Shown piece by piece: positions 35,862 through 42,881 of a stretch of DNA of 64,000 bases. The notes under the pieces were generated by a model that had not been told where the DNA came from, made no database searches, and was given only the letters and a program-made list of their open reading frames with translations. This DNA is from G965207335 sp965207335 (GTDB taxonomy: Bacteria > Pseudomonadota > Gammaproteobacteria > PS1 > Pseudothioglobaceae), in contig OZ242267.1 in NCBI GenBank assembly GCA_965207335.1, positions 186,001 to 250,000 of the forward strand, in the 5' to 3' direction. Position 1 is the first letter of the stretch, and each line of letters starts with the position of its first letter. Made by a program: the position numbers and the translations under genes.

Positions 35862-36622
35862 ATTGCCTCTCTTAAATAATATTCTTTAGTTGTTTTAGGT
35901 GTTATAATTCTTTCATCAAAAGTTAGGTTTTTAATTGGATTTTGGATTAAAAGAATTGTTGGCAAGTTTTCTAAATTTAAAATTAAGCTAATAATATAAT
36001 CATTTTCATATTCTAAGGCTTTGTTGTATTCATTTTCAGTTAATCTAAATTTACCTTTCTTTTTTCTGATGCCTTTTACTTCTGCTAAATATGAATGTTG
36101 ATTAACATTAACTTGAAAATCATATCCATCTCCATAAAGTCGTGCATCTTTTAAAATTCCATTTTTAAAAATGGTTTCATTGTTGTAGTTATTAATAAAA
36201 AATAATTCTGCCTCTAAACCTGTTTCTTGTAATTTTTTAAACCTGCTTTTAATAATTGGTTGTTCTTTATAAGTAATATTTTTTACATAAAGATTATCTT
36301 TTAGATACATTTTAACTATATCTGCATATTCATCAACTTCTGCATCGCCAAATAAATTATCAATTAATATTTTTCTATTAATATAAGTATCTCCTTTTTG
36401 CCACCAGCCTTTTCTGTTATTATTAGGAAAAAAATGGTCAAATAAATCCATTCTATTTTTAACTGTACCTATGGTATTACAGACTTTATTATCTACACAA
36501 AATTGAAAAAAACTATTTTTAGATGAAAATCCAAATTTTTCTATAAATTTATTATCAAATTTTGATAACCCATAACCTATCAAATTTAAAATTTCATAAT
36601 TTTTGTGCTTATTATCTTTCAT
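35855..36622 (-). CDS. DUF3883-like protein with PD-(D/E)XK nuclease signature
   Basis: A 255-aa protein. Its C-terminal ~120 residues match the DUF3883/NO-VEIN pattern: LEAELFFIN (Glu), then GDGYDFQV (Asp), then YLAEVKGIRKKKGKFRLTE (EVK core) and NEYNKALEYENDYIISLI. This is a restriction-endonuclease-like fold. The N-terminal half is unrecognised. It overlaps by 7 bp the downstream endonuclease remnant, so the two belonged to one operon, probably a defence or restriction island. The intact catalytic residues suggest it may still be active. The gene is isolated between merR and cobO. Confidence 0.65.
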   Translation of the reverse strand: MKDNKHKNYEILNLIGYGLSKFDNKFIEKFGFSSKNSFFQFCVDNKVCNTIGTVKNRMDLFDHFFPNNNRKGWWQKGDTYINRKILIDNLFGDAEVDEYADIVKMYLKDNLYVKNITYKEQPIIKSRFKKLQETGLEAELFFINNYNNETIFKNGILKDARLYGDGYDFQVNVNQHSYLAEVKGIRKKKGKFRLTENEYNKALEYENDYIISLILNLENLPTILLIQNPIKNLTFDERIITPKTTKEYYLREAIC

Positions 36623-36655
36623 TGAGCCATAATGTTTTACAACAAAACCTTTTTA

Positions 36656-37246
36656 TCACAAATCAATGCCTTTTTGGGCTTTTATGTTATTTCTAAACGC
36701 ATGTTTTATGTCTTTAACTTCGCTAATTGTATCAGCAATATCCATCAAAGCTTTGCTAGCACCTCTACCTGTTAGGATTAAATGTTGATGAGTAGGGCGG
36801 TTGTTTATAGTGTTGATAACTGTTTTTTCATCTAAGTACTTGTAGTTTAACATATAGGTAATTTCATCTAGTACCACCATATCAATCTTAGGGTTGTTAA
36901 GCATTTTTTCTGCATCTTCCCAAGTTTTAAGAGCTGATTTTTTATCCAACTCATAGTCTTGAGTATCCCAAGTAAAACCAGTTTTCATAGCACTATATGT
37001 GATTAGTTTTTGTTGTTTAAAAAACAAACTCTCACCTGTTGTTATAGAGCCTTTAATAAACTGTACAACTCCAATAGACATTTTGTAGCCTAAAGCACGA
37101 CAAATCATACCAAATGCCGATGATGATTTGCCTTTGCCGTTGCCTGTTAGTAATACTATGAGAGATTTATTTATATTTGCTTCTTTAATACGATTATCTA
37201 TATGCTGTTTTTTGCGTTGCATACGATTTTTGTAGTTATTAAGCAC
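36656..37246 (-). CDS. cobO: Cob(I)yrinic acid a,c-diamide adenosyltransferase
   Basis: Adds the 5'-deoxyadenosyl group to cobalamin or its precursors. The 196-aa protein has the BtuR/CobO P-loop LLTGNGKGKSSSAFG (residues ~33-47), VVQFIKG, MVVLDEITYMLNY (Walker B) and LILTGRGASKALMDIAD. It starts with GTG, one base past where the upstream btuM-like gene originally ended, so the two formed a tight salvage operon. No other corrin-synthesis genes are in the window, which fits uptake and adenosylation of imported cobalamin. Confidence 0.92.
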   Translation of the reverse strand: MLNNYKNRMQRKKQHIDNRIKEANINKSLIVLLTGNGKGKSSSAFGMICRALGYKMSIGVVQFIKGSITTGESLFFKQQKLITYSAMKTGFTWDTQDYELDKKSALKTWEDAEKMLNNPKIDMVVLDEITYMLNYKYLDEKTVINTINNRPTHQHLILTGRGASKALMDIADTISEVKDIKHAFRNNIKAQKGIDL

Positions 37247-37292
37247 TTTATAGTTTTTTTATAGCTGTGGTTTTGCAGTTAATTTTTAGATA

Positions 37293-37399
37293 GAGACCTT
37301 TGCATAAATAGTGATGATTAACAGAGCTCTGATTTTTGCTTAATGTAAGTGAGTGGAAAGCGGGGTTCTGATGATTATTCATGTTTATGCAAAGGTCTC
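37293..37399. mobile_element. GAGACC-family MITE, short form (107 bp) in the 3' end of btuM
   Basis: Termini GAGACCTTTGCATAAATAG and TTTATGCAAAGGTCTC, flanked by perfect AGATA duplications (37288-37292 and 37400-37404). The interior is the same short form as at 12931. Removing the element and one AGATA restores a longer btuM frame ending one base before cobO. Confidence 0.92.
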
Positions 37400-37932
37400 A
37401 GATAATTAGTTAAGCTAAATATAGTAATTATGGCAACTAAATAATATATGGTATTAGTAATTTCTATTACAAACCATTTACTGATATAGCTATAAAAATT
37501 AGCCCATAACATATCAGTAAATACATAGTAACTAATTGTTGCTAATAGCCATTCTATTATAATAATACTAAGTAATATAGCCGATATTTTAAGTAAATTA
37601 TTTATAGAATTAATAGCTAGACTGGTAATATATTTACTAAAATAATATACTAAAAAATATAATAATGGCAAAATACTATAAGCAGGAGTTATACAATTAG
37701 CACTAATGCCTTGATAAAAAATAGCATAGTTATCAACAATAACAGCCAGACTTATTAGGATTATAGGACTTAGATAATGCCTAAAATAAATCCCAGCAAT
37801 AATAAGACTTACCAAAGTAAAATCAGGAAGATGTAAAGTGCTATAAATGCTATGACTACGAGTAATAACTATCATAATCATTAATACACTAAATACAAAT
37901 ATTGTAGTTAAATTAGTAAGTTTATTGTTCAT
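37375..37932 (-). CDS. btuM: BtuM-like cobalamin transporter (solitary S-component)
   Basis: A 185-aa membrane protein with five to six hydrophobic helices. It resembles the BtuM family, S-component-like cobalamin importers of Gram-negative bacteria. Cys80 lies in SANCITPAYS, in the loop where BtuM of Thiobacillus denitrificans carries its cobalamin-coordinating cysteine (also residue 80, from memory). The gene is followed directly by cobO. The last residues RPLHKHE come from the inserted element; the original tail would have been KINCKTTAIKKL, so the C-terminus is altered and 6 residues shorter. A general ECF-type vitamin transporter is the alternative. Confidence 0.72.
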   Translation of the reverse strand: MNNKLTNLTTIFVFSVLMIMIVITRSHSIYSTLHLPDFTLVSLIIAGIYFRHYLSPIILISLAVIVDNYAIFYQGISANCITPAYSILPLLYFLVYYFSKYITSLAINSINNLLKISAILLSIIIIEWLLATISYYVFTDMLWANFYSYISKWFVIEITNTIYYLVAIITIFSLTNYLRPLHKHE

Positions 37933-38102
37933 ATAATTAATTTAAAAAATTAAAGTTACTGCATTTTTTTATAAAACACTTAACAAGTTTTACCATAATA
38001 AAGTATTAAGTCATTATTTTATAAGTACCAAAAACACATATCTTTTATAAAAAAAGCAGTGTCTCACACATAATAATATCTAACTTTATACTTCTATTGT
38101 TA

Positions 38103-38375
38103 TTAAATTTCTTCTCGTATCACATTAAATGATCTGTAGAATCTGTCGACATTTTTAAATGCTTCCATATGTTCTGGACAAACAAAGAATGACTTAGAAT
38201 GTTCCTTAGTTGGGAACAAGAAAACGATAGTCTCAACACCATCAATCATTTTTATAGTGCGCTTGTATCCAAATCTTTTAGATGCTTTTATTGCTGCTCC
38301 GTCAATACGAAGGTACTCAGGATCTTGTGGATCTATTACATCTGCCGTAAACAGTACTCTGTATTTGTAGTTCAT
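38103..38375 (-). CDS. Conserved-looking small protein of unknown function
   Basis: A 90-aa, probably cytoplasmic protein: YRVLFTADVIDPQDPEYLRI, then AAIKASKRFGYKRTIKMIDG, VFLFPTKEHSKSFFVCPEHM and YRSFNVIREEI. It reads like a compact alpha/beta domain with one cysteine and two histidines near the C-terminus. I do not recognise the family. No signal peptide or membrane segment. A perfect inverted repeat, GGAACAT-T-ATGTTCC, lies 28 bp upstream and may be its operator. It lies between btuM and ridA, about 0.8 kb from the precursor array, and I cannot tell whether it is linked to it. Confidence 0.6.
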   Translation of the reverse strand: MNYKYRVLFTADVIDPQDPEYLRIDGAAIKASKRFGYKRTIKMIDGVETIVFLFPTKEHSKSFFVCPEHMEAFKNVDRFYRSFNVIREEI

Positions 38376-38402
38376 AAGTGCTACTGTTGTTTTATTCTAA
38401 AG

Positions 38403-38417
38403 GGAACATTATGTTCC
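38403..38417. promoter_or_regulatory. Palindrome GGAACATTATGTTCC, candidate operator
   Basis: A 15-bp perfect dyad (7-bp arms, one central base) between the ridA stop (38438) and the start of the 90-aa gene (38375), both on the minus strand. It could be an operator for the 90-aa gene or part of a weak ridA terminator; it lacks a strong T-run. Confidence 0.45.
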
Positions 38418-38437
38418 AAATTTAATTATAGTTATTA

Positions 38438-38857
38438 TTAGTATGAAAAAGAGCTTATTTTGTCAATACACATAATAGCATCCATTTCCACTAATGAGTT
38501 TTTTGGTAGTTGCTTAACTCCAATTGCAGCCCTTGCTGGATATGGTTTAGTAAAATATGTTGCCATAATTTCATTAACAATAGCAAAATTTGCTATATCA
38601 ATAAGATAAACATTAAGTTTTACTATATCTGCTAGACTACCGTCTGCTTGTTTACAAACAGCAGCAATATTTTTAAAAACTTGATGAACTTGCTCACTTA
38701 TATCATCACTAATTAAGTTCATAGTATCAGCTACCAAAGGTATTTGTCCTGATAAATAAACAGTAGTATTAGCATTTGTTACACTAATAGCTTGTGAGTA
38801 AGTACCTATGGCTTTTGGTGCATTTTTACTGTTTATAATATTTTTATTAAATGTCAT
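38438..38857 (-). CDS. ridA: 2-iminobutanoate/2-iminopropanoate deaminase RidA
   Basis: A 139-aa YjgF/YER057c/UK114 protein that hydrolyses reactive enamine/imine products of PLP enzymes. Conserved pieces: NAPKAIGTYSQAI, VYLSGQIPLV, VKLNVYLIDIANFAIVN and PYPARAAIGVKQLPKNSLVEMDAI, with the substrate-binding Arg in ARAAIG and Glu near the end. It lies just downstream of tRNA-Leu on the same strand. Normal length. Confidence 0.95.
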   Translation of the reverse strand: MTFNKNIINSKNAPKAIGTYSQAISVTNANTTVYLSGQIPLVADTMNLISDDISEQVHQVFKNIAAVCKQADGSLADIVKLNVYLIDIANFAIVNEIMATYFTKPYPARAAIGVKQLPKNSLVEMDAIMCIDKISSFSY

Positions 38858-38881
38858 AGTTATTAATTAAATAGGTTTAAA

Positions 38882-38968
38882 TGGTGCCCGAGGCCGGAAT
38901 CGAACCGGCACGACCGCAAAGCCGCAGGATTTTAAGTCCTGTGTGTCTACCTATTTCACCACCCGGGC
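38882..38968 (-). tRNA. tRNA-Leu (anticodon UAA)
   Basis: On the minus strand, acceptor GCCCGGG pairs with CTCGGGC. Anticodon stem CAGGA/TCCTG with loop CTTAAAA gives TAA. A long variable arm (GCGGCTTTGCGGTC) is typical of class II tRNAs, the T arm is GGTTCGATTCC, and CCA is encoded. 87 nt. Confidence 0.96.
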
Positions 38969-39204
38969 AATAAATAGATAAATATTATACTTATATAATA
39001 TTGTATTGCAATAAGTATAGTGCTTGTAAGTCATAAAAAATACTAAATATATTTAATTATTATTAATACTTTAAGATTACTGCACAAAAATTGCTTGTTT
39101 ACACAACAATAGCATAGTAAAAAAACAGTGTCTAATACATAAAATGTAGTTATCTTAGTTTAAGAATATTTTTTTAGTATTGTATTGCAATATTTAGAGT
39201 TAAA

Positions 39205-39237
39205 AAAAGCAAGATTATCAAAGATAATCTTGCTTTT
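39205..39237 (-). terminator. Intrinsic terminator, array unit 1
   Basis: 15-bp perfect stem AAAAGCAAGATTATC / GATAATCTTGCTTTT with a 3-base loop and a T tract, about 25 bp after the stop of the 99-aa gene. The run of A on the other strand makes it potentially bidirectional. Confidence 0.9.
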
Positions 39238-39261
39238 AGTTGTAACTTTTTAAAGTGCTTA

Positions 39262-39561
39262 TTATGTTATGATAATAGCACTACTTGCTGTACCCAAAGT
39301 ACCAGCAGTTGAGGTAAGACAACCAAAAGTAGCAGCAGTACCAACACTTAAAGTGCTACCAGCGGCATCTATACTAGTTAAATCATCTTCAGACACTGTG
39401 CTACTTGGTATAACTATATACAAAGTATGCTTAGTATTTTTAACGACTTTAACATTGTATTTTGAGTCTTTAAAATACTTGCCAGAATTATTAATTAGCG
39501 TTTTACGAAACTTCTTGTCGTATAGTTTGTTAGAAATTTCTATTTGTTGTTCTTTATTCAT
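39262..39561 (-). CDS. NHLP-type RiPP precursor, A-peptide with Cys (unit 1)
   Basis: A 99-aa protein that I read as a ribosomal-peptide precursor. Residues 1-~67 fit the nitrile-hydratase-like leader (NHLP) pattern: LYDKKFRKTLINNSGKYF, VKVVKNTKHTLYIVIPSS, then SEDDLTSIDAAG, where the family has a Gly-Gly or Ala-Gly cleavage site. The remaining 31 residues are the putative core: STLSVGTAATFGCLTSTAG, then TLGTASSAIIIT. It has one Cys and many Thr/Ser, the substrates of dehydration and thioether or azoline formation. AAGGAG lies 8 bases before ATG. It lies 12 bp after the 115-aa gene. No maturase is in the window. Confidence 0.8.
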   Translation of the reverse strand: MNKEQQIEISNKLYDKKFRKTLINNSGKYFKDSKYNVKVVKNTKHTLYIVIPSSTVSEDDLTSIDAAGSTLSVGTAATFGCLTSTAGTLGTASSAIIIT

Positions 39562-39573
39562 TATGTATTCTCC

Positions 39574-39921
39574 TTAAAATTTAGCATTAGTTAAATCGTA
39601 CGTTTCACCACCAACATTAGCTACTAAAGCTGAACTTGCTGTTCCTAATGTTGATACACAGGTACAAGCAGTTCCAAGACTACCAGCAGAACCTAGTGTG
39701 AAAGCACCAGCTGCAGATACATTAGCTAAACTTTCCATTGTAACTTTAATACTACTAGGGAATGCTATATATGTAATATTTTTAGTATTTTTTACTGCTT
39801 TATATTCCACAGGAACTTTACTTTTATAACCTAAATCAGCAGCATATTTATTAGCGTCTCTTATAATATTACTACGAAAACTTTTATCTTCTAGTAATAC
39901 TTTTACTTCTTGTATATCCAT
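39574..39921 (-). CDS. NHLP-type RiPP precursor, B-peptide with CTC motif (unit 1)
   Basis: First gene of its unit, 115 aa. NHLP-like leader: LLEDKSFRSNIIRDANKYAA, then VPVEYKAVKNTKNITYIAFP, then MESLANVSAAG. The core has about 43 residues: AFTLGSAGSLGTACTCVSTL, then GTASSALVANVGGETYDLTN. It has two cysteines (ACTCV) and shares TLGTASSA with the A-peptide, so the cores are related. The leader sequence has one visible variant (NITY here, NVTY in units 2 and 4). RBS AGGAGATAAA directly before ATG. Two different leaders with related cores suggest a two-peptide product or one enzyme serving both. Confidence 0.8.
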   Translation of the reverse strand: MDIQEVKVLLEDKSFRSNIIRDANKYAADLGYKSKVPVEYKAVKNTKNITYIAFPSSIKVTMESLANVSAAGAFTLGSAGSLGTACTCVSTLGTASSALVANVGGETYDLTNAKF

Positions 39922-39947
39922 TTTATCTCCTATTTGTTTTAAAAAAT

Positions 39948-39968
39948 ATTCCCTATATAAATGGGAAT
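39948..39968 (-). promoter_or_regulatory. 5'-leader hairpin, array unit 1
   Basis: Minus strand: ATTCCC, a 9-base AT loop, GGGAAT, then ATTTTTT. It has the shape of a weak intrinsic terminator between promoter and ribosome-binding site and is present in all four units, so it may act as an attenuator. Confidence 0.5.
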
Positions 39969-39987
39969 CCGTCTTACTTATGTGGCA

Positions 39988-40015
39988 ATGATACTATATA
40001 ATTGTTAAAAGTAAA
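39988..40015 (-). promoter_or_regulatory. Candidate promoter, array unit 1 (16-bp spacer)
   Basis: Minus strand: TTTACT, 16 bp, TATCAT, about 65 bp upstream of the ATG. Units 2 and 4 have 17 bp here, because of one extra A that also creates a perfect TATAAT inside the spacer. Confidence 0.5.
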
Positions 40016-40163
40016 CTAATTTTACATTATGCAATATAAAGTATTAGTAGTTACATATTGTTGTTTTGTGTGTTTAACACATGTACTTAAAATTTATTAT
40101 AAAAAACATAGTTTTTAAATTAACTTAGTTTTTTGGTGTTGTATAATAATATTTAGAGTTAAA

Positions 40164-40196
40164 AAAAGCAAGATTATCAAAGATAATCTTGCTTTT
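40164..40196 (-). terminator. Intrinsic terminator, array unit 2
   Basis: Same 15-bp stem and 3-base loop as in unit 1, followed by T residues on the minus strand. Confidence 0.9.
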
Positions 40197-40220
40197 AGTT
40201 GTAACTTTTTAAAGTGCTTA

Positions 40221-40520
40221 TTATGTTATGATAATAGCACTACTTGCTGTACCCAAAGTACCAGCAGTTGAGGTAAGACAACCAAAAGTAGCAGCAGTAC
40301 CAACACTTAAAGTGCTACCAGCGGCATCTATACTAGTTAAATCATCTTCAGACACTGTGCTACTTGGTATAACTATATACAAAGTATGCTTAGTATTTTT
40401 AACGACTTTAACATTGTATTTTGAGTCTTTAAAATACTTGCCAGAATTATTAATTAGCGTTTTACGAAACTTCTTGTCGTATAGTTTGTTAGAAATTTCT
40501 ATTTGTTGTTCTTTATTCAT
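40221..40520 (-). CDS. NHLP-type RiPP precursor, A-peptide with Cys (unit 2)
   Basis: Identical in protein sequence to the unit-1 A-peptide: leader through DLTSIDAAG, then the Cys-containing core STLSVGTAATFGCLTSTAG. The DNA of units 1 and 2 is also the same in this gene, whereas units 3 and 4 differ at four residues (S/N before IDAAG, S/I after it, F/I, and C/T). The intact reading frame, despite copy redundancy, argues for selection or very recent duplication. Confidence 0.8.
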   Translation of the reverse strand: MNKEQQIEISNKLYDKKFRKTLINNSGKYFKDSKYNVKVVKNTKHTLYIVIPSSTVSEDDLTSIDAAGSTLSVGTAATFGCLTSTAGTLGTASSAIIIT

Positions 40521-40532
40521 TATGTATTCTCC

Positions 40533-40880
40533 TTAAAATTTAGCATTAGTTAAATCGTATGTTTCACCACCAACATTAGCTACTAAAGCTGAACTTGCTG
40601 TTCCTAATGTTGATACACAGGTACAAGCAGTTCCAAGACTACCAGCAGAACCTAGTGTGAAAGCACCAGCTGCAGATACATTAGCTAAACTTTCCATTGT
40701 AACTTTAATACTACTAGGGAATGCTATATATGTAACATTTTTAGTATTTTTTACTGCTTTATATTCCACAGGAACTTTACTTTTATAACCTAAATCAGCA
40801 GCATATTTATTAGCGTCTCTTATAATATTACTACGAAAACTTTTATCTTCTAGTAATACTTTTACTTCTTGTATATCCAT
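40533..40880 (-). CDS. NHLP-type RiPP precursor, B-peptide with CTC motif (unit 2)
   Basis: Differs from the unit-1 copy by Ile to Val in NVTY of the leader and by a silent change near the C-terminus (ACG against ATACG context). The core ACTCVSTLGTASSALVANVGG is unchanged apart from the silent change. It has the 17-bp promoter spacer type. Confidence 0.8.
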   Translation of the reverse strand: MDIQEVKVLLEDKSFRSNIIRDANKYAADLGYKSKVPVEYKAVKNTKNVTYIAFPSSIKVTMESLANVSAAGAFTLGSAGSLGTACTCVSTLGTASSALVANVGGETYDLTNAKF

Positions 40881-40906
40881 TTTATCTCCTATTTGTTTTA
40901 AAAAAT

Positions 40907-40927
40907 ATTCCCTATATAAATGGGAAT
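40907..40927 (-). promoter_or_regulatory. 5'-leader hairpin, array unit 2
   Basis: ATTCCC / GGGAAT stem with a T run, in the same position as in unit 1 and 27 bp before the start codon. Confidence 0.5.
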
Positions 40928-40946
40928 CCGTCTTACTTATGTGGCA

Positions 40947-40975
40947 ATGATACTATTATAATTGTTAAAAGTAAA
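40947..40975 (-). promoter_or_regulatory. Candidate promoter, array unit 2 (17-bp spacer)
   Basis: TTTACT, 17 bp, TATCAT on the minus strand. The spacer contains TATAAT, an alternative -10 box that units 1 and 3 lack. Confidence 0.5.
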
Positions 40976-41131
40976 CTAATTTTACATTATGCAATATAAA
41001 GTATTAGTAGTTACATATTGTTGTTTTGTGTGTTTAACATATATACTTAAAATTTATTATATTATATAAAAAACAGAGTTTTTAAACTAGCTTGATTTTA
41101 TTAGTGTTGTATCACGATATTTATAGTTAAA

Positions 41132-41164
41132 AAAAGCAAGATTATCAAAGATAATCTTGCTTTT
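41132..41164 (-). terminator. Intrinsic terminator, array unit 3
   Basis: Same 15-bp stem as in unit 1. The sequence just beyond it (TATCACGATATTTATAG) differs from units 1 and 2, showing where unit types diverge. Confidence 0.9.
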
Positions 41165-41188
41165 AGTTGTAACTTTTTAAAGTGCTTA

Positions 41189-41488
41189 TTATGTTATGAT
41201 AATAGCACTACTTGCTGTACCCAAAGTACCAGCAGTTGAGGTAAGAGTACCAATAGTAGCAGCAGTACCAACACTTAAAGTGATACCAGCGGCATCTATA
41301 TTAGTTAAATCATCTTCAGACACTGTGCTACTTGGTATAACTATATACAAAGTATGCTTAGTATTTTTAACGACTTTAACATTGTATTTTGAGTCTTTAA
41401 AATACTTGCCAGAATTATTAATTAGCGTTTTACGAAACTTCTTGTCGTATAGTTTGTTAGAAATTTCTATTTGTTGTTCTTTATTCAT
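41189..41488 (-). CDS. NHLP-type RiPP precursor, A-peptide without Cys (unit 3)
   Basis: A 99-aa precursor whose leader matches unit 1 until DLTNIDAAG. The core is changed to ITLSVGTAATIGTLTSTAG, then TLGTASSAIIIT: the single cysteine has become threonine, and two other core positions differ. All differences lie at or after the putative cleavage region, while the first ~60 residues are identical, as expected when the core diversifies under a conserved leader. Without Cys a thioether ring within this peptide is impossible, so it may be a different product or use another modification. Confidence 0.8.
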   Translation of the reverse strand: MNKEQQIEISNKLYDKKFRKTLINNSGKYFKDSKYNVKVVKNTKHTLYIVIPSSTVSEDDLTNIDAAGITLSVGTAATIGTLTSTAGTLGTASSAIIIT

Positions 41489-41500
41489 TATGTATTCTCC

Positions 41501-41848
41501 TTAAAATTTAGCATTAGTTAAATCGTATGTTTCACCACCAACATTAGCTACTAAAGCTGAACTTGCTGTTCCTAATGTTGATACACAGGTACAAGCAGTT
41601 CCAAGACTACCAGCAGAACCTAGTGTGAAAGCACCAGCTGCAGATACATTAGCTAAACTTTCCATTGTAACTTTAATACTACTAGGGAATGCTATATATG
41701 TAATATTTTTAGTATTTTTTACTGCTTTATATTCCACAGGAACTTTACTTTTATAACCTAAATCAGCAGCATATTTATTAGCGTCTCTTATAATATTACT
41801 ACGAAAACTTTTATCTTCTAGTAATACTTTTACTTCTTGTATATCCAT
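41501..41848 (-). CDS. NHLP-type RiPP precursor, B-peptide with CTC motif (unit 3)
   Basis: Protein identical to the unit-1 B-peptide (NITY leader, ACTCV core). At DNA level it has the unit-2 style GTATG near its 3' end, showing mosaic origin. It is coupled to a Cys-less A-peptide, unlike unit 1. Confidence 0.8.
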   Translation of the reverse strand: MDIQEVKVLLEDKSFRSNIIRDANKYAADLGYKSKVPVEYKAVKNTKNITYIAFPSSIKVTMESLANVSAAGAFTLGSAGSLGTACTCVSTLGTASSALVANVGGETYDLTNAKF

Positions 41849-41874
41849 TTTATCTCCTATTTGTTTTAAAAAAT

Positions 41875-41895
41875 ATTCCCTATATAAATGGGAAT
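41875..41895 (-). promoter_or_regulatory. 5'-leader hairpin, array unit 3
   Basis: ATTCCC / GGGAAT stem plus T run, unchanged from the other units. Confidence 0.5.
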
Positions 41896-41914
41896 CCGTC
41901 TTACTTATGTGGCA

Positions 41915-41942
41915 ATGATACTATATAATTGTTAAAAGTAAA
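41915..41942 (-). promoter_or_regulatory. Candidate promoter, array unit 3 (16-bp spacer)
   Basis: TTTACT, 16 bp, TATCAT on the minus strand; same short spacer as unit 1. Confidence 0.5.
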
Positions 41943-42098
41943 CTAATTTTACATTATGCAATATAAAGTATTAGTAGTTACATATTGTTGTTTTGTGTGT
42001 TTAACATATATACTTAAAATTTATTATATTATATAAAAAACAGAGTTTTTAAACTAGCTTGATTTTATTAGTGTTGTATCACGATATTTATAGTTAAA

Positions 42099-42131
42099 AA
42101 AAGCAAGATTATCAAAGATAATCTTGCTTTT
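42099..42131 (-). terminator. Intrinsic terminator, array unit 4
   Basis: Same 15-bp stem and 3-base loop. It should separate transcription of unit 4 from unit 3, so each unit looks independently transcribed. Confidence 0.9.
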
Positions 42132-42155
42132 AGTTGTAACTTTTTAAAGTGCTTA

Positions 42156-42455
42156 TTATGTTATGATAATAGCACTACTTGCTGTACCCAAAGTACCAGC
42201 AGTTGAGGTAAGAGTACCAATAGTAGCAGCAGTACCAACACTTAAAGTGATACCAGCGGCATCTATATTAGTTAAATCATCTTCAGACACTGTGCTACTT
42301 GGTATAACTATATACAAAGTATGCTTAGTATTTTTAACGACTTTAACATTGTATTTTGAGTCTTTAAAATACTTGCCAGAATTATTAATTAGCGTTTTAC
42401 GAAACTTCTTGTCGTATAGTTTGTTAGAAATTTCTATTTGTTGTTCTTTATTCAT
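42156..42455 (-). CDS. NHLP-type RiPP precursor, A-peptide without Cys (unit 4)
   Basis: Protein identical to the unit-3 A-peptide (NIDAAG, then core ITLSVGTAATIGTLTSTAG). The 99-aa genes of units 3 and 4 are the same, as are the regions downstream of them, so this half of the unit was copied most recently within the pair 3-4. Confidence 0.8.
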   Translation of the reverse strand: MNKEQQIEISNKLYDKKFRKTLINNSGKYFKDSKYNVKVVKNTKHTLYIVIPSSTVSEDDLTNIDAAGITLSVGTAATIGTLTSTAGTLGTASSAIIIT

Positions 42456-42467
42456 TATGTATTCTCC

Positions 42468-42815
42468 TTAAAATTTAGCATTAGTTAAATCGTATGTTTC
42501 ACCACCAACATTAGCTACTAAAGCTGAACTTGCTGTTCCTAATGTTGATACACAGGTACAAGCAGTTCCAAGACTACCAGCAGAACCTAGTGTGAAAGCA
42601 CCAGCTGCAGATACATTAGCTAAACTTTCCATTGTAACTTTAATACTACTAGGGAATGCTATATATGTAACATTTTTAGTATTTTTTACTGCTTTATATT
42701 CCACAGGAACTTTACTTTTATAACCTAAATCAGCAGCATATTTATTAGCGTCTCTTATAATATTACTACGAAAACTTTTATCTTCTAGTAATACTTTTAC
42801 TTCTTGTATATCCAT
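42468..42815 (-). CDS. NHLP-type RiPP precursor, B-peptide with CTC motif (unit 4)
   Basis: Same protein as in unit 2 (NVTY leader variant, ACTCV core). This is the first unit in transcription order, and its upstream region ends at the stop codon of the gor-like gene, which reads toward the array. Read-through from gor is therefore possible. Confidence 0.8.
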   Translation of the reverse strand: MDIQEVKVLLEDKSFRSNIIRDANKYAADLGYKSKVPVEYKAVKNTKNVTYIAFPSSIKVTMESLANVSAAGAFTLGSAGSLGTACTCVSTLGTASSALVANVGGETYDLTNAKF

Positions 42816-42841
42816 TTTATCTCCTATTTGTTTTAAAAAAT

Positions 42842-42862
42842 ATTCCCTATATAAATGGGAAT
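42842..42862 (-). promoter_or_regulatory. 5'-leader hairpin, array unit 4
   Basis: ATTCCC / GGGAAT stem with T run, 27 bp before the start codon of the 115-aa gene. Confidence 0.5.
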
Positions 42863-42881
42863 CCGTCTTACTTATGTGGCA

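Noticed and set aside
39269..42471. Four plus-strand ORFs of 102 aa opposite the 99-aa precursor genes
   Set aside because: Mirror frames of the minus-strand genes. The minus-strand genes have good ribosome-binding sites, a shared promoter and terminator, and the NHLP pattern.
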